A DNA stretch of 64,000 nucleotides, taken from contig NW_026604904.1 in NCBI RefSeq assembly GCF_024763615.1, forward strand, positions 38,781 to 102,780, written 5' to 3'. Position numbers and translations under genes: made by a program. Positions 1 through 14,000 of the stretch are shown in pieces. The notes beneath the pieces were generated by a model. The model had not been told where the DNA came from. It worked only from the letters and a program-made list of their open reading frames with translations, and made no database searches. Every line of letters starts with the position of its first letter. Within the stretch, counting starts at the first letter, position 1. This DNA is from Phlebotomus papatasi (Eukaryota; Arthropoda; Insecta; Diptera; Psychodidae).

Positions 1-148
1 AATAGGCAAAAAATGAGGTTTTTCTAATTTAAAAAAAAATTGGCCCTGACAATTTCCTTCATTTTTGGATATGTTATGGAGGTAGTCCAGCTGAACATTT
101 CGTCCTTAGACACCTATAACCGGAAAAATCGCCATCTTGAATTATTCA

Positions 149-161
149 AGGTCAAAGGTCA
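149..161 (+). promoter_or_regulatory. DR1-like nuclear-receptor motif in satellite monomer
   Basis: The sequence AGGTCAAAGGTCA is two perfect AGGTCA half-sites spaced by one base, the DR1 consensus for HNF4/COUP-TF/RXR-type nuclear receptors. With the preceding TC it also forms TCAAGGTCA, the FTZ-F1/SF-1-type extended half-site. The motif recurs at the same place in many monomers, for example 612-624. Other monomers carry a weakened form (AGATCAAAGGTCA) or a 1-bp deletion (AGGTCAAAGTCA). The match is seen in the sequence; binding is only inferred. Confidence 0.35.
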
Positions 162-463
162 ACTACACTAGAGGGCCTAATTTTCAACGGATTTGGACAA
201 ATTTGGACACTTTTGAAAGATCTTTTAATTCTGAACCCGACTGCATCTGTCACAATCGGTAATGGATCGGGAAAGTAACGGTAATAGATTTATTTTAAAA
301 ATACTGTTTTTCGCACTTTTTCAGTCTTTTGACCCATATAAAATTCAAACGGCAACAGATATCAACTTCCGGTCTTCGGTGACCCCACCTCAAATGACAT
401 TATCTCGAAAGTAATCTCTTTGTTTTTACCCCGTCCCCCTTCATGCGCTCCCTATCACCCAAA

Positions 464-926
464 AATATGCAAAAAATGAGGTTTTTCTAATTTTCAAAAA
501 AATTGGCCCTGACGATTTCCTTCATTTTTGGATATGTTATGGAGGTAGTCGAGCTGAACATTTCGTCCTTAGACACCTATCACCGGAAAAATCGCCATCT
601 TGAATTATTCAAGGTCAAAGGTCAACTACCCTAGAGGGCCTAATTTTCAACGGATTTGGACAAATTTGGACATTTTTGAATGATCTTTTATTTCTGAACC
701 CGACTGCATTGGTCACAATCGGTAATGGATCGGGAAAGTAACAGTAATAGATTTATTTTAAAAATACTGTTTTTCGTACTTTTTCAGTCTTTTGACCCAT
801 ATAAAATTTAAACGGTAAGAAATATCAACTTCCGGTCTTCGGTGACCCCACCTCAAATGACATTATCTCGAAAGTAATCTCTTCGTTTTTACCCCCTCCC
901 CCTTCATGCGCTCCCTATCCCCCAAA
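464..926 (+). repeat. Reference full-length satellite monomer (463 bp)
   Basis: A complete unit from AATATGC to the base before the next AATAGGC. This copy and the one before it carry edge-type variants: TTTTCAAAAAAATTGG in the A-tract, GTCGAGCTG for the usual GTCCAGCTG, and GAATGATC for GAAAGATC. The same variants recur only at about 57.5-58.1 kb. The A/T-runs near the unit start are spaced roughly one helical turn apart. The C-rich segment before the unit boundary is the most variable block, with TTCATGCGCTCC and TTTATGCGTTCC forms. Confidence 0.9.
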
Positions 927-1748
927 AATAGGCAAAAAATGAGGTTTTTCTAATTTAAAAAAAAATTGGCCCTGACAATTTCCTTCATTTTTGGATATGT
1001 TATGGAGGTAGTCCAGCTGAACATTTCGTCCTGAAACACCTATCACCGGAAAAATCGCCATCTTGAATTATTCAAGATCAAAGGTCAACTACCCTAGAGG
1101 GCCTAATTTTCAACGGATTTGGACAAATTTGGACATTTTTGAAAGATCTTTTAATTCTGAACCCGACTGCATTGGTCACAATCGGTAATGGATCGGGAAA
1201 GTAACGGTAATAGATTTATTTTAAAAATACTGTTTTTCGCACTTTTTCAGTCTTTTGACCCATATAAAATTTAAACGGTAAGAGATATCAACTTCCGGTC
1301 TTCGGTGACACCACCTCAAATGACATTATCTCGAAAGTAATCTCTTCGTTTTTGGATATGTTATGGAGGTAGTCCAGCTGAACATTTCGTCCTTAGACAC
1401 CTATCACCGGAAAAATCGCCATCTTGAATTATTCAAGGTCAAAGGTCAACTACCCTAGAGGGCCTAATTTTCAACGGATTTGGACAAATTTAGACATTTT
1501 TGAAAGATCTTTTAATTCTGAACCCGACTGCATCGGTCACAATCGGTAATGGATCGGGAAAGTAACGGTAATAGATTTATTTTAAAAATACTGTTTTTCG
1601 CACTTTTTCAGTCTTTTGACCCATATAAAATTTAAACGGTAAGAGATATCAACTTCCGGTCTTCGGTGACCCCACCTCAAATGACATTATCTCGAAAGTA
1701 ATCTCTTTGTTTTTACCCCTCCCCCTTTATGCGTTCCCCATCCCCAAA
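927..1748 (+). repeat. Composite 822-bp satellite unit with truncated monomer
   Basis: Two monomers are fused by a deletion of about 104 bp. The sequence TCTCTTCG + TTTTT jumps directly to GGATATGTTATGG at about 1346-1352, removing the C-rich block and the A-tract region. Both ends of the deleted stretch carry TTTTT, so the break shows 5-bp microhomology. The same junction recurs near 15361, 17110, 40550 and 41373 with one shared substitution (CGTGTTT), so those copies share a recent origin. Confidence 0.9.
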
Positions 1749-1989
1749 AATAGGCAAAAAACCCGACTGCATCGGTCACAATCGGTAATGGATCGGGAAA
1801 GTAACGGTAATAGATTTATTTTAAAAATACTGTTTTTCGCACTTTTTCAGTCTTTTGACCCATATAAAATTTAAACGGTAAGAGATATCAACTTCCGGTC
1901 TTCGGTGACCCCACCTCAAATGACATTATCTCGAAAGTAATCTCTTTGTTTTTACCCCCTTCCCCTTTATGCGTTCCCTATCCCCCAAA
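1749..1989 (+). repeat. Truncated 241-bp satellite monomer
   Basis: The unit starts AATAGGCAAAAA and jumps straight to ACCCGACTGCATCGG, losing about 222 bp from the first half of the monomer. An identical junction occurs once more, at 17509-17749, exactly 15760 bp away. This rare break shows that the surrounding region was duplicated as a block. Confidence 0.92.
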
Positions 1990-3393
1990 AATAGGCAAAA
2001 AATGAGGCTTTTCTAATTTAAAAAAAAATTGGCCCTGACAATTTTCTTCATTTTTGGATATGTTATGGAAGTAGTCCAGCTGAACATTTCATCCTTAGAC
2101 ACCTATCACCGGAAAAATCGCCATCTTGAATTATTCAAGATCAAAGGTCAACTACCCTAGAGGGCCTAATTTTCAACGGATTTGGACAAATTTAGACATT
2201 TTTGAAAGATCTTTTAATTCTGAACCCGACTGCATCGGTCACAATCGGTAATGGATCGGGAAAGTAACGGTAATAGATTTATTTTAAAAATACTGTTTTT
2301 CGCACTTTTTCAGTCTTTTGACCCATATAAAATTTAAACGGTAAGAGATATCAACTTCCGGTCTTCGGTGACCCCACCTCAAATGACATTATCTCGAAAG
2401 TAATCTCTTTGTTTTTACCCCCTTCCCCTTTATGCGCTCCCTATCCCCCAAAAATAGGCAAAAAATGAGGTTTTTCTAATTTAAAAAAAAAATGGCCCTG
2501 ACAATTTCCTTCATTTTTGGATATGTTATGGAGGTAGTCCAGCTGAACATTTCGTCCTGAAACACCTATCACCGGAAAAATCGCCATCTTGAATTATTGA
2601 AGATCAAAGGTCAACTACCCTAGAGGGCCTAATTTTCAACGGATTTGGACAAATTTGGACATTTTTGAAAGATCTTTTAATTCTGAACCCGACTGCATCG
2701 GTCACAATCGGTAATGGATCGGGAAAGTAACGGTAATAGATTTATTTTAAAAATACTGTTTTTCGCACTTTTTCAGTCTTTTGACCCATATAAAATTTAA
2801 ACGGTAAGAGATATCAACTTCCGGTCTTCGGTGACACCACCTCAAATGACATTATCTCGAAAGTAATCTCTTCGTTTTTACCCCCTCCCCCTTCATGCGC
2901 TCCCTATCCCCCAAAAATAGGCAAAAAATGAGGTTTTTCTAATTTAAAAAAAAATTGGCCCTGACAATTTCCTTCATTTTTGGATATGTTATGGAGGTAG
3001 TCCAGCTGAACATTTCGTCCTGAAACACCTATCACCGGAAAAATCGCCATCTTGAATTATTGAAGATCAAAGGTCAACTACCCTAGAGGGCCTAATTTTC
3101 AACGGATTTGGACAAATTTGGACATTTTTGAAAGATCTTTTAATTCTGAACCCGACTGCATCGGTCACAATCGGTGATGGATCGGGAAGTAAGGTTAATA
3201 GATTTATTTTAAAAATACTGTTTTTCGCACTTTTTCAGTCTTTTGACCCATATAAAATTTAAACGGTAAGAGATATCAACTTCCGGTCTTCGGTGACCCC
3301 ACCTCAAATGACATTATCTCGAAAGTAATCTCTTTGTTTTTACCCCCTCCCCCTTTATGCGTTCCCTATCCCCCAAAAATAGGCAAAAAATGA

Positions 3394-6300
3394 GGCTTTT
3401 CTAATTTAAAAAAAATTGGCCCTGACGATTTCATTCATTTTTGGATATGTTATGGAGGTAGTCCAGCTGAACATTTCGTCCTTAGACACCTATCACCGGA
3501 AAAATCACCATCTTAAATTATTCAAGGTCAAAGGTCGACTGCCCTAGAGGGCCTAATTTTCAATGGATTTGGACAAATTTGGACATTTTTGAAAGACCTT
3601 TAAATTCTGAACCCGACTGCATCTGTCATAATCGGTGATGGATCGGGAAAGTAACGGTAATAGATTTATTTTAAAAATACTGTTTTTCGCACTTTTTCAG
3701 TCTTTTGACCCATATAAAATTTAAACGGTAAGAGATATCAACTTCCGGTCTTCGGTGACCCCACCTCAAATGACATTATCTCGAAAGTAATCTCTTCGTT
3801 TTTACCCCCTCCCCCTTCATGCGCTCCCTATCCCCCAAAAATAGGCAAGAAATGAGGTTTTCTAATTTAAAAAAAAATTTGACTTGACGATTTTCTTCAT
3901 TTTTGGATATGTTATGGAGGTAGTCCAGCTGAACATTTCGTCCTGAAACACCTATCACCGGAAAAATCGCCATCTTGAATTATTCAAGGTCAAAGTCAAC
4001 TACCCTAGAGGGCCTAATTTTCAACGGATTTGGACAAATTTGGACATTTTTGAAAGATCTTTTAATTCTGAACCCGACTGCATCGGTCACAATCGGTAAT
4101 GGATCGGGAAAGTAACGGTAATAGATTTATTTTAAAAATACTGTTTTTCGCACTTTTTCAGTCTTTTGCCCCATATCAAATTTAAACGGTAAGAGATATC
4201 AACTTCCGGTCTTCGGTGACCCCACCTCAAATGACATTATCTCGAAAGTAATCTCTTCGTTTTTACCCCCTCCCCCTTTATGCGTTCCCTATCCCCCAAA
4301 AATAGGCAAAAAATGAGGCTTTTCTAATTTAAAAAAAAATTGGCCCTGACGATTTTCTTCATTTTTGGATATGTTATGGAGGTAGTCCAGCTGAACATTT
4401 CGTCCTTAGACACCTATCACCGGAAAAATCGCCATCTTGAATTATTCAAGGTCAAAGGTCAACCACCCTAGAGGGCCTAATTTTCAACGGATTTGGACAA
4501 ATTTAGACATTTTTGAAAGATCTTTTAATTCTGAACCCGACTGCATCGGTCACAATCGGTAATGGATCGGGAAAGTAAGGTTAATAGATTTATTTTAAAA
4601 ATACTGTTTTTCGCACTTTTTCAGTCTTTTGACCCATATAAAATTTAAACGGTAAGAGATATCAACTTCCGGTCTTCGGTGACACCACCTCAAATGACAT
4701 TATCTCGAAAGTAATCTCTTCGTTTTTACCCCCTCCCCCTTCATGCGCTCCCTATCCCCCAAAAATAGGCAAAAAATGAGGTTTTTCTAATTTAAAAAAA
4801 AATTGGCCCTGACAATTTCCTTCATTTTTGGATATGTTATGGAGGTAGTCCAGCTGAACATTTCGTCCTGAAACACCTATCACCGGAAAAATCGCCATCT
4901 TGAATTATTCAAGGTCAAAGTCAACTACCCTAGAGGGCCTAATTTTCAACGGATTTGGACAAATTTAGACATTTTTGAAAGATCTTTTAATTCTGAACCC
5001 GACTGCATCGGTCACAATCGGTAATGGATCGGGAAAGTAACGGTAATAGATTTATTTTAAAAATACTGTTTTTCGCACTTTTTCAGTCTTTTGACCCATA
5101 TAAAATTTAAACGGTAAGAGATATCAACTTCCGGTCTTCGGTGACCCCACCTCAAATGACATTATCTCGAAAGTAATCTCTTTGTTTTTACCCCCTCCCC
5201 CTTTATGCGTTCCCTATCCCCCAAAAATAGGCAAAAAATGAGGCTTTTCTAATTTAAAAAAAATTGGCCCTGACAATTTCCTTCATTTTTGGATATGTTA
5301 TGGAGGTAGTCCAGCTGAACATTTCGTCCTGAAACACCTATCACCGGAAAAATCGCCATCTTGAATTATTCAAGATCAAAGGTCAACTACCCTAGAGGGC
5401 CTAATTTTCAACGGATTTGGACAAATTTGGACATTTTTGAAAGATCTTTTAATTCTGAACCCGACTGCATCGGTCACAATCGGTGATGGATCGGGAAAGT
5501 AAGGTTAATAGATTTATTTTAAAAATACTGTTTTTCGCACTTTTTCAGTCTTTTGACCCATATAAAATTTAAACGGTAAGAGATATCAACTTCCGGTCTT
5601 CGGTGACCCCACCTCAAATGACATTATGTCGAAAGTAATCTCTTTGTTTTTACCCCCTCCCCCTTTATGCGTTCCCTATCCCCCAAAAATAGGCAAAAAA
5701 TGAGGCTTTTCTAATTTAAAAAAAATTGGCCCTGACAATTTCCTTCATTTTTGGATATGTTATGGAGGTAGTCCAGCTGAACATTTCGTCCTGAAACACC
5801 TATCACCGGAAAAATCGCCATCTTGAATTATTCAAGGTCAAAGTCAACTACCCTAGAGGGCCTAATTTTCAACGGATTTGGACAAATTTAGACATTTTTG
5901 AAAGATCTTTTAATTCTGAACCCGACTGCATCGGTCACAATCGGTAATGGATCGGGAAAGTAACGGTAATAGATTTATTTTAAAAATACTGTTTTTCGCA
6001 CTTTTTCAGTCTTTTGCCCCATATAAAATTTAAACGGTAAGAGATATCAACTTCCGGTCTTCGGTGACCCCACCTCAAATGACATTATCTCGAAAGTAAT
6101 CTCTTCGTTTTTACCCCCTCCCCCTTTATGCGTTCCCTATCCCCCAAAAATAGGCAAAAAATGAGGCTTTTCTAATTTAAAAAAAAAATTGGCCCTGACG
6201 ATTTCCTTCATTTTTGGATATGTTATGGAGGTAGTCCAGCTGAACATTTCGTCCTTAGACACCTATCACCGGAAAAATCGCCATCTTGAATTATTCAAGA

Positions 6301-9300
6301 TCAAAGGTCAACTACCCTAGAGGGCCTAATTTTCAACGGATTTGGACAAATTTACACATTTTTGAAAGATCTTTTAATTCTGAACCCGACTGCATCGGTC
6401 ACAATCGGTAATGGATCGGGAAAGTAACGGTAATAGATTTATTTTAAAAATACTGTTTTTCGCACTTTTTCAGTCTTTTGACCCATATAAAATTTAAACG
6501 GTAAGAGATATCAACTTCCGGTCTTCGGTGACACCACCTCAAATGACATTATCTCGAAAGTAATCTCTTTGTTTTTACCCCCTTCCCCTTTATGCGTTCC
6601 CTATCCCCCAAAAATAGGCAAAAAATGAGGCTTTTCTAATTAAAAAAAAATTGGCCCTGACGATTTCCTTCATTTTTGGATATGTTATGGAAGTAGTCCA
6701 GCTGCACATCTCGTCCTTAGACACCTTTCACCGGAAAAATCGCCATCTTGAATTATTCAAGGTCAAAGGTCAACCACCCTAGAGGGCCTAATTTTCAACG
6801 GATTTGGACAAATTTGGACATTTTTGAAAGATATTTTAATTCTGAACCCGACTGCATCGGTCACAATCGGTGATGGATCGGGAAAGTAAGGTTAATAGAT
6901 TTATTTTAAAAATACTGTTTTTCGCACTTTTTCAGTCTTTTGACCCATATAAAATTTAAACGGTAAGAGATATCAACTTCCGGTCTTCGGTGACCCCACC
7001 TCAAATGACATTATCTCGAAAGTAATCTCTTTGTTTTTACCCCCTCCCCCTTTATGCGTTCCCTATCCCCCAAAAATAGGCAAAAAATGAGGCTTTTCTA
7101 ATTTAAAAAAAATTGGCCCTGACGATTTCATTCATTTTTGGATATGTTATGGAGGTAGTCCAGCTGAACATTTCGTCCTTAGACACCTATCACCGGAAAA
7201 ATCACCATCTTAAATTATTCAAGGCCAAAGGTCGACTGCCCTAGAGGGCCTAATTTTCAATGGATTTGGACAAATTTGGACATTTTTGAAAGACCTTTAA
7301 ATTCTGAACCCGACTGCATCTGTCATAATCGGTGATGGATCGGGAAAGTAACGGTAATAGATTTATTTTAAAAATACTGTTTTTCGCACTTTTTCAGTCT
7401 TTTGACCCATATAAAATTTAAACGGTAAGAGATATCAACTTCCGGTCTTCGGTGACCCCACCTCAAATGACATTATCTCGAAAGTAATCTCTTCGTTTTT
7501 ACCCCCTCCCCCTTCATGCGCTCCCTATCCCCCAAAAATAGGCAAGAAATGAGGTTTTCTAATTTTAAAAAAAAATTTGCCTTGACGATTTCCTTCATTT
7601 TTGGATATGTTATGGAGGTAGTCCAGCTGAACATTTCGTCCTGAAACACCTATCACCGGAAAAATCGCCATCTTGAATTATTCAAGATCAAAGGTCAACT
7701 ACCCTAGAGGGCCTAATTTTCAACGGATTTGGACAAATTTGGACATTTTTGAAAGATCTTTTAATTCTGAACCCGACTGCATCGGTCACAATCGGTAATG
7801 GATCGGGAAAGTAACGGTAATAGATTTATTTTAAAAATACTGTTTTTCGCACTTTTTCAGTCTTTTGCCCCATATCAAATTTAAACGGTAAGAGATATCA
7901 ACTTCCGGTCTTCGGTGACCCCACCTCAAATGACATTATCTCGAAAGTAATCTCTTTGTTTTTACCCCCTTCCCCTTTATGCGTTCCCTATCCCCCAAAA
8001 ATAGGCAAAAAATGAGGCTTTTCTAATTTAAAAAAAAATTGGCCCTGACGATTTCCTTCATTTTTGGATATGTTATGGAGGTAGTCCAGCTGAACATCTC
8101 GTCTTTAGACACCTATCACCGGAAAAATCGCCATCTTGAATTATTCAAGGTCAAAGGTCAACCACCCTAGAGGGCCTAATTTTCAACGGATTTGGACAAA
8201 TTTGGACATTTTTGAAAGATCTTTTAATTCTGAACCCGACTGCATCTGTCACAATCGGTGATGGATCGGGAAAGTAAGGTTAATAGATTTATTTTAAAAA
8301 TACTGTTTTTCGCACTTTTTCAGTCTTTTGACCCATATAAAATTTAAACGGTAAGAGATATCAACTTCCGGTCTTCGGTGACCCCACCTCAAATGACATT
8401 ATCTCGAAAGTAATCTCTTTGTTTTTACCCCCTCCCCCTTCATGCGCTCCCTATCCCCCAAAAATAGGCAAAAAATGAGGTTTTTCTAATTTAAAAAAAA
8501 AATTGGCCCTGACAATTTCCTTCATTTTTGGATATGTTATGGAGGTAGTCCAGCTGAACATTTCGTCCTGAAACACCTATCACCGGAAAAATCGCCATCT
8601 TGAATTATTCAAGGTCAAAGTCAACTACCCTAGAGGGCCTAATTTTCAACGGATTTGGACAAATTTAGACATTTTTGAAAGATCTTTTAATTCTGAACCC
8701 GACTGCATCGGTCACAATCGGTAATGGATCGGGAAAGTAACGGTAATAGATTTATTTTAAAAATACTGTTTTTCGCACTTTTTCAGTCTTTTGACCCATA
8801 TAAAATTTAAACGGTAAGAGATATCAACTTCCGGTCTTCGGTGACACCACCTCAAATGACATTATCTCGAAAGTAATCTCTTCGTTTTTACCCCCTCCCC
8901 CTTCATGCGCTCCCTATCCCCCAAAAATAGGCAAAAAATGAGGTTTTTCTAATTTAAAAAAAAATTGGCCCTGACAATTTCCTTCATTTTTGGATATGTT
9001 ATGGAGGTAGTCCAGCTGAACATTTCGTCCTTAGACACCTATCACCGGAAAAATCGCCATCTTGAATTATTCAAGATCAAAGGTCAACTACCCTAGAGGG
9101 CCTAATTTTCAACGGATTTGGACAAATTTGGACATTTTTGAAAGATCTTTTAATTCTGAACCCGACTGCATCGGTCACAATCGGTAATGGATCGGGAAAG
9201 TAACGGTAATAGATTTATTTTAAAAATACTGTTTTTCGCACTTTTTCAGTCTTTTGCCCCATATAAAATTTAAACGGTAAGAGATATCAACTTCCGGTCT

Positions 9301-11060
9301 TCGGTGACCCCACCTCAAATGACATTATTTCGGAAGTAATCTCTTCGTTTTTACCCCCTCCCCCTTTATGCGTTCCCTATCCCCCAAAAATAGGCAAAAA
9401 ATGAGGCTTTTCTAATTTAAAAAAAAATTGGCCCTGACGATTTCCTTCATTTTTGGATATGTTATGGAGGTAGTCCAGCTGAACATTTCGTCCTTAGACA
9501 CCTATCACCGGAAAAATCGCCATCTTGAATTATTCAAGATCAAAGGTCAACTACCCTAGAGGGCCTAATTTTCAACGGATTTGGACAAATTTAGACATTT
9601 TTGAAAGATCTTTTAATTCTGAACCCGACTGCATCGGTCACAATCGGTAATGGATCGGGAAAGTAACGGTAATAGATTTATTTTAAAAATACTGTTTTTC
9701 GCACTTTTTCAGTCTTTTGACCCATATAAAATTTAAACGGTAAGAGATATCAACTTCCGGTCTTCGGTGACACCACCTCAAATGACATTATCTCGAAAGT
9801 AATCTCTTCGTTTTTACCCCCTCCCCCTTCATGCGCTCCCTATCCCCCAAAAATAGGCAAAAAATGAGGTTTTTCTAATTTAAAAAAAAATTGGCCCTGA
9901 CAATTTCCTTCATTTTTGGATATGTTATGGAGGTAGTCCAGCTGAACATTTCGTCCTGAAACACCTATCACCGGAAAAATCGCCATCTTGAATTATTGAA
10001 GATCAAAGGTCAACTACCCTAGAGGGCCTAATTTTCAACGGATTTGGACAAATTTGGACATTTTTGAAAGATCTTTTAATTCTGAACCCGACTGCATCGG
10101 TCACAATCGGTAATGGATCGGGAAAGTAACGGTAATAGATTTATTTTAAAAATACTGTTTTTCGCACTTTTTCAGTCTTTTGACCCATATAAAATTTAAA
10201 CGGTAAGAGATATCAACTTCCGGTCTTCGGTGACCCCACCTCAAATGACATTATCTCGAAAGTAATCTCTTCGTTTTTACCCCCTTCCCCTTTATGCGTT
10301 CCCTATCCCCCAAAAATAGGCAAAAAATGAGGCTTTTCTAATTAAAAAAAAATTGGCCCTGACGATTTCCTTCATTTTTGGATATGTTATGGAGGTAGTC
10401 CAGCTGCACATCTCGTCCTTAGACACCTATCACCGGAAAAATCGTCATCTTGAATTATTCAAGGTCAAAGGTCAACCACCCTAGAGGGCCTAATTTTCAA
10501 CGGATTTGGACAAATTTGGACATTTTTGAAAGATCTTTTAATTCTGAACCCGACTGCATCGGTCACAATCGGTGATGGATCGGGAAAGTAAGGTTAATAG
10601 ATTTATTTTAAAAATACTGTTTTTCGCACTTTTTCAGTCTTTTGACCCATATAAAATTTAAACGGTAAGAGATATCAACTTCCGGTCTTCGGTGACCCCA
10701 CCTCAAATGACATTATGTCGAAAGTAATCTCTTTGTTTTTACCCCCTCCCCCTTTATGCGTTCCCTATCCCCCAAAAATAGGCAAAAAATGAGGCTTTTC
10801 TAATTTAAAAAAAATTGGCCCTGACGATTTCATTCATTTTTGGATATGTTATGGAGGTAGTCCAGCTGAACATTTCGTCCTTAGACACCTATCACCGGAA
10901 AAATCACCATCTTAAATTATTCAAGGTCAAAGGTCGACTGCCCTAGAGGGCTTAATTTTCAATGGATTTGGACAAATTTGGACATTTTTGAAAGACCTTT
11001 AAATTCTGAACCCGACTGCATCTGTCATAATCGGTGATGGATCGGGAAAGTAACGGTAAT
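3394..11060 (+). repeat. Higher-order repeat: 8-monomer period of about 3.70 kb
   Basis: A distinctive monomer type (ATCACCATCTTAAATT, GGTCGACTGCCC, CAATGGATTT, GAAAGACCTTTAAATTC, CATCTGTCATAATCGGTGATGG) occurs once every eight monomers. The AGACCTTT marker lies at 3594, 7291 and 10993, spacings of 3697 and 3702 bp. It is followed each time by a monomer with AGGTTTTCTAATTT and TTTGACTTGACG/TTTGCCTTGACG. The pattern returns at 18892 and 22591 (3699 bp). Confidence 0.85.
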
Positions 11061-14000
11061 AGATTTATTTTAAAAATACTGTTTTTCGCACTTTTTCAGT
11101 CTTTTGACCCATATAAAATTTAAACGGTAAGAGATATCAACTTCCGGTCTTCGGTGACACCACCTCAAATGACATTATCTCGAAAGTAATCTCTTCGTTT
11201 TTACCCCCACCCCCTTCATGCGCTCCCTATCCCCCAAAAATAGGCAAAAAATGAGGTTTTCTAATTTAAAAAAAAAATTTGCCTTGACGATTTCCTTCAT
11301 TTTTGGATATGTTATGGAGGTAGTCCAGCTGAACATTTCGTCCTGAAACACCTATCACCGGAAAAATCGCCATCTTGAATTATTCAAGATCAAAGGTCAA
11401 CTACCCTAGAGGGCCTAATTTTCAACGGATTTGGACAAATTTGGACATTTTTGAAAGATCTTTTAATTCTGAACCCGACTGCATCGGTCACAATCGGTAA
11501 TGGATCGGGAAAGTAACGGTAATAGATTTATTTTAAAAATACTGTTTTTCGCACTTTTTCAGTCTTTTGACCCATATAAAATTTAAACGGTAAGAGATAT
11601 CAACTTCCGGTCTTCGGTGACCCCACCTCAAATGACATTATCTCGAAAGTAATCTCTTTGTTTTTACCCCCTTCCCCTTTATGCGTTCCCTATCCCCCAA
11701 AAATAGGCAAAAAATGAGGCTTTTCTAATTTAAAAAAAAATTGGCCCTGACGATTTCCTTCATTTTTGGATATGTTATGGAGGTAGTCCAGCTGAACATC
11801 TCGTCCTTAGACACCTATCACCGGAAAAATCGCCATCTTGAATTATTCAAGGTCAAAGGTCAACCACCCTAGAGGGCCTAATTTTCAACGGATTTGGACA
11901 AATTTGGACATTTTTGAAAGATATTTTAATTCTGAACCCGACTGCATCGGTCACAATCGGTGATGGATCGGGAAAGTAACGGTAATAGATTTATTTTAAA
12001 AATACTGTTTTTCGCACTTTTTCAGTCTTTTGACCCATATAAAATTTAAACGGTAAGAGATATCAACTTCCGGTCTTCGGTGACCCCACCTCAAATGACA
12101 TTATCTCGAAAGTAATCTCTTTGTTTTTACCCCCTCCCACTTTATGCGTTCCCTATCCCCCAAAAATAGGCAAAAAATGAGGCTTTTCTAATTTAAAAAA
12201 AATTGGCCCTGACAATTTCCTTCATTTTTGGATATGTTATGGAGGTAGTCCAGCTGAACATTTCGTCCTGAAACACCTATCACCGGAAAAATCGCCATCT
12301 TGAATTATTGAAGATCAAAGGTCAACTACCCTAGAGGGCCTAATTTTCAACGGATTTGGACAAATTTGGACATTTTTGAAAGATCTTTTAATTCTGAACC
12401 CGACTGCATCGGTCACAATCGGTAATGGATCGGGAAAGTAACGGTAATAGATTTATTTTAAAAATACTGTTTTTCGCACTTTTTCAGTCTTTTGCCCCAT
12501 ATAAAATTTAAACGGTAAGAGATATCAACTTCCGGTCTTCGGTGACCCCACCTCAAATGACATTATCTCGAAAGTAATCTCTTCGTTTTTACCCCCTCCC
12601 CCTTTATGCGTTCCCTATCCCCCAAAAATAGGCAAAAAATGAGGCTTTTCTAATTTAAAAAAAATTGGCCCTGACAATTTCCTTCATTTTTGGATATGTT
12701 ATGGAGGTAGTCCAGCTGAACATTTCGTCATTAGACACCTATCACCGGAAAAATCGCCATCTTGAATTATTCAAGGTCAAAGTCAACTACCCTAGAGGGC
12801 CTAATTTTCAACGGATTTGGACAAATTTAGACATTTTTGAAAGATCTTTTAATTCTGAACCCGACTGCATCGGTCACAATCGGTAATGGATCGGGAAAGT
12901 AACGGTAATAGATTTATTTTAAAAATACTGTTTTTCGCACTTTTTCAGTCTTTTGACCCATATAAAATTTAAACGGTAAGAGATATCAACTTCCGGTCTT
13001 CGGTGACACCACCTCAAATGACATTATCTCGAAAGTAATCTCTTCGTTTTTACCCCCTCCCCCTTCATGCGCTCCCTATCCCCCAAAAATAGGCAAAAAA
13101 TGAGGTTTTTCTAATTTAAAAAAAAATTGGCCCTGACAATTTCCTTCATTTTTGGATATGTTATGGAGGTAGTCCAGCTGAACATTTCGTCCTGAAACAC
13201 CTATCACCGGAAAAATCGCCATCTTGAATTATTCAAGATCAAAGGTCAACTACCCTAGAGGGCCTAATTTTCAACGGATTTGGACAAATTTGGACATTTT
13301 TGAAAGATCTTTTAATTCTGAACCCGACTGCATCGGTCACAATCGGTAATGGATCGGGAAAGTAACGGTAATAGATTTATTTTAAAAATACTGTTTTTCG
13401 CACTTTTTCAGTCTTTTGCCCCATATAAAATTTAAACGGTAAGAGATATCAACTTCCGGTCTTCGGTGACCCCACCTCAAATGACATTATCTCGAAAGTA
13501 ATCTCTTCGTTTTTACCCCCTCCCCCTTTATGCGTTCCCTATCCCCCAAAAATAGGCAAAAAATGAGGCTTTTCTAATTTAAAAAAAAAATTGGATCTGA
13601 CGATTTCCTTCATTTTTGGATATGTTATGGAGGTAGTCCAGCTGAACATTTCGTCATTAGACACCTATCACCGGAAAAATCGCCATCTTGAATTATTCAA
13701 GGTCAAAGTCAACTACCCTAGAGGGCCTAATTTTCAACGGATTTGGACAAATTTAGACATTTTTGAAAGATCTTTTAATTCTGAACCCGACTGCATCGGT
13801 CACAATCGGTAATGGATCGGGAAAGTAACGGTAATAGATTTATTTTAAAAATACTGTTTTTCGCACTTTTTCAGTCTTTTGACCCATATAAAATTTAAAC
13901 GGTAAGAGATATCAACTTCCGGTCTTCGGTGACACCACCTCAAATGACATTATCTCGAAAGTAATCTCTTCGTTTTTACCCCCTCCCCCTTCATGCGCTC

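Noticed and set aside
3776..3973. A minus-strand 65-codon frame, repeated at 44484-44681.
   Set aside because: It lies wholly within satellite monomers of one type and is closed in most other copies by indels in the A-run. There is no sign of coding constraint.
12665..12886. A 73-codon open frame repeated in at least seven monomers (also 13591, 27503, 37854, 38779, 46899, 52450).
   Set aside because: It begins with TTG rather than ATG and is open only in monomers sharing a 1-bp deletion (AAGGTCAAAGTCA) and a CATTAG variant. Neighbouring monomers close it with stops. It is a by-product of one monomer lineage, not a gene.
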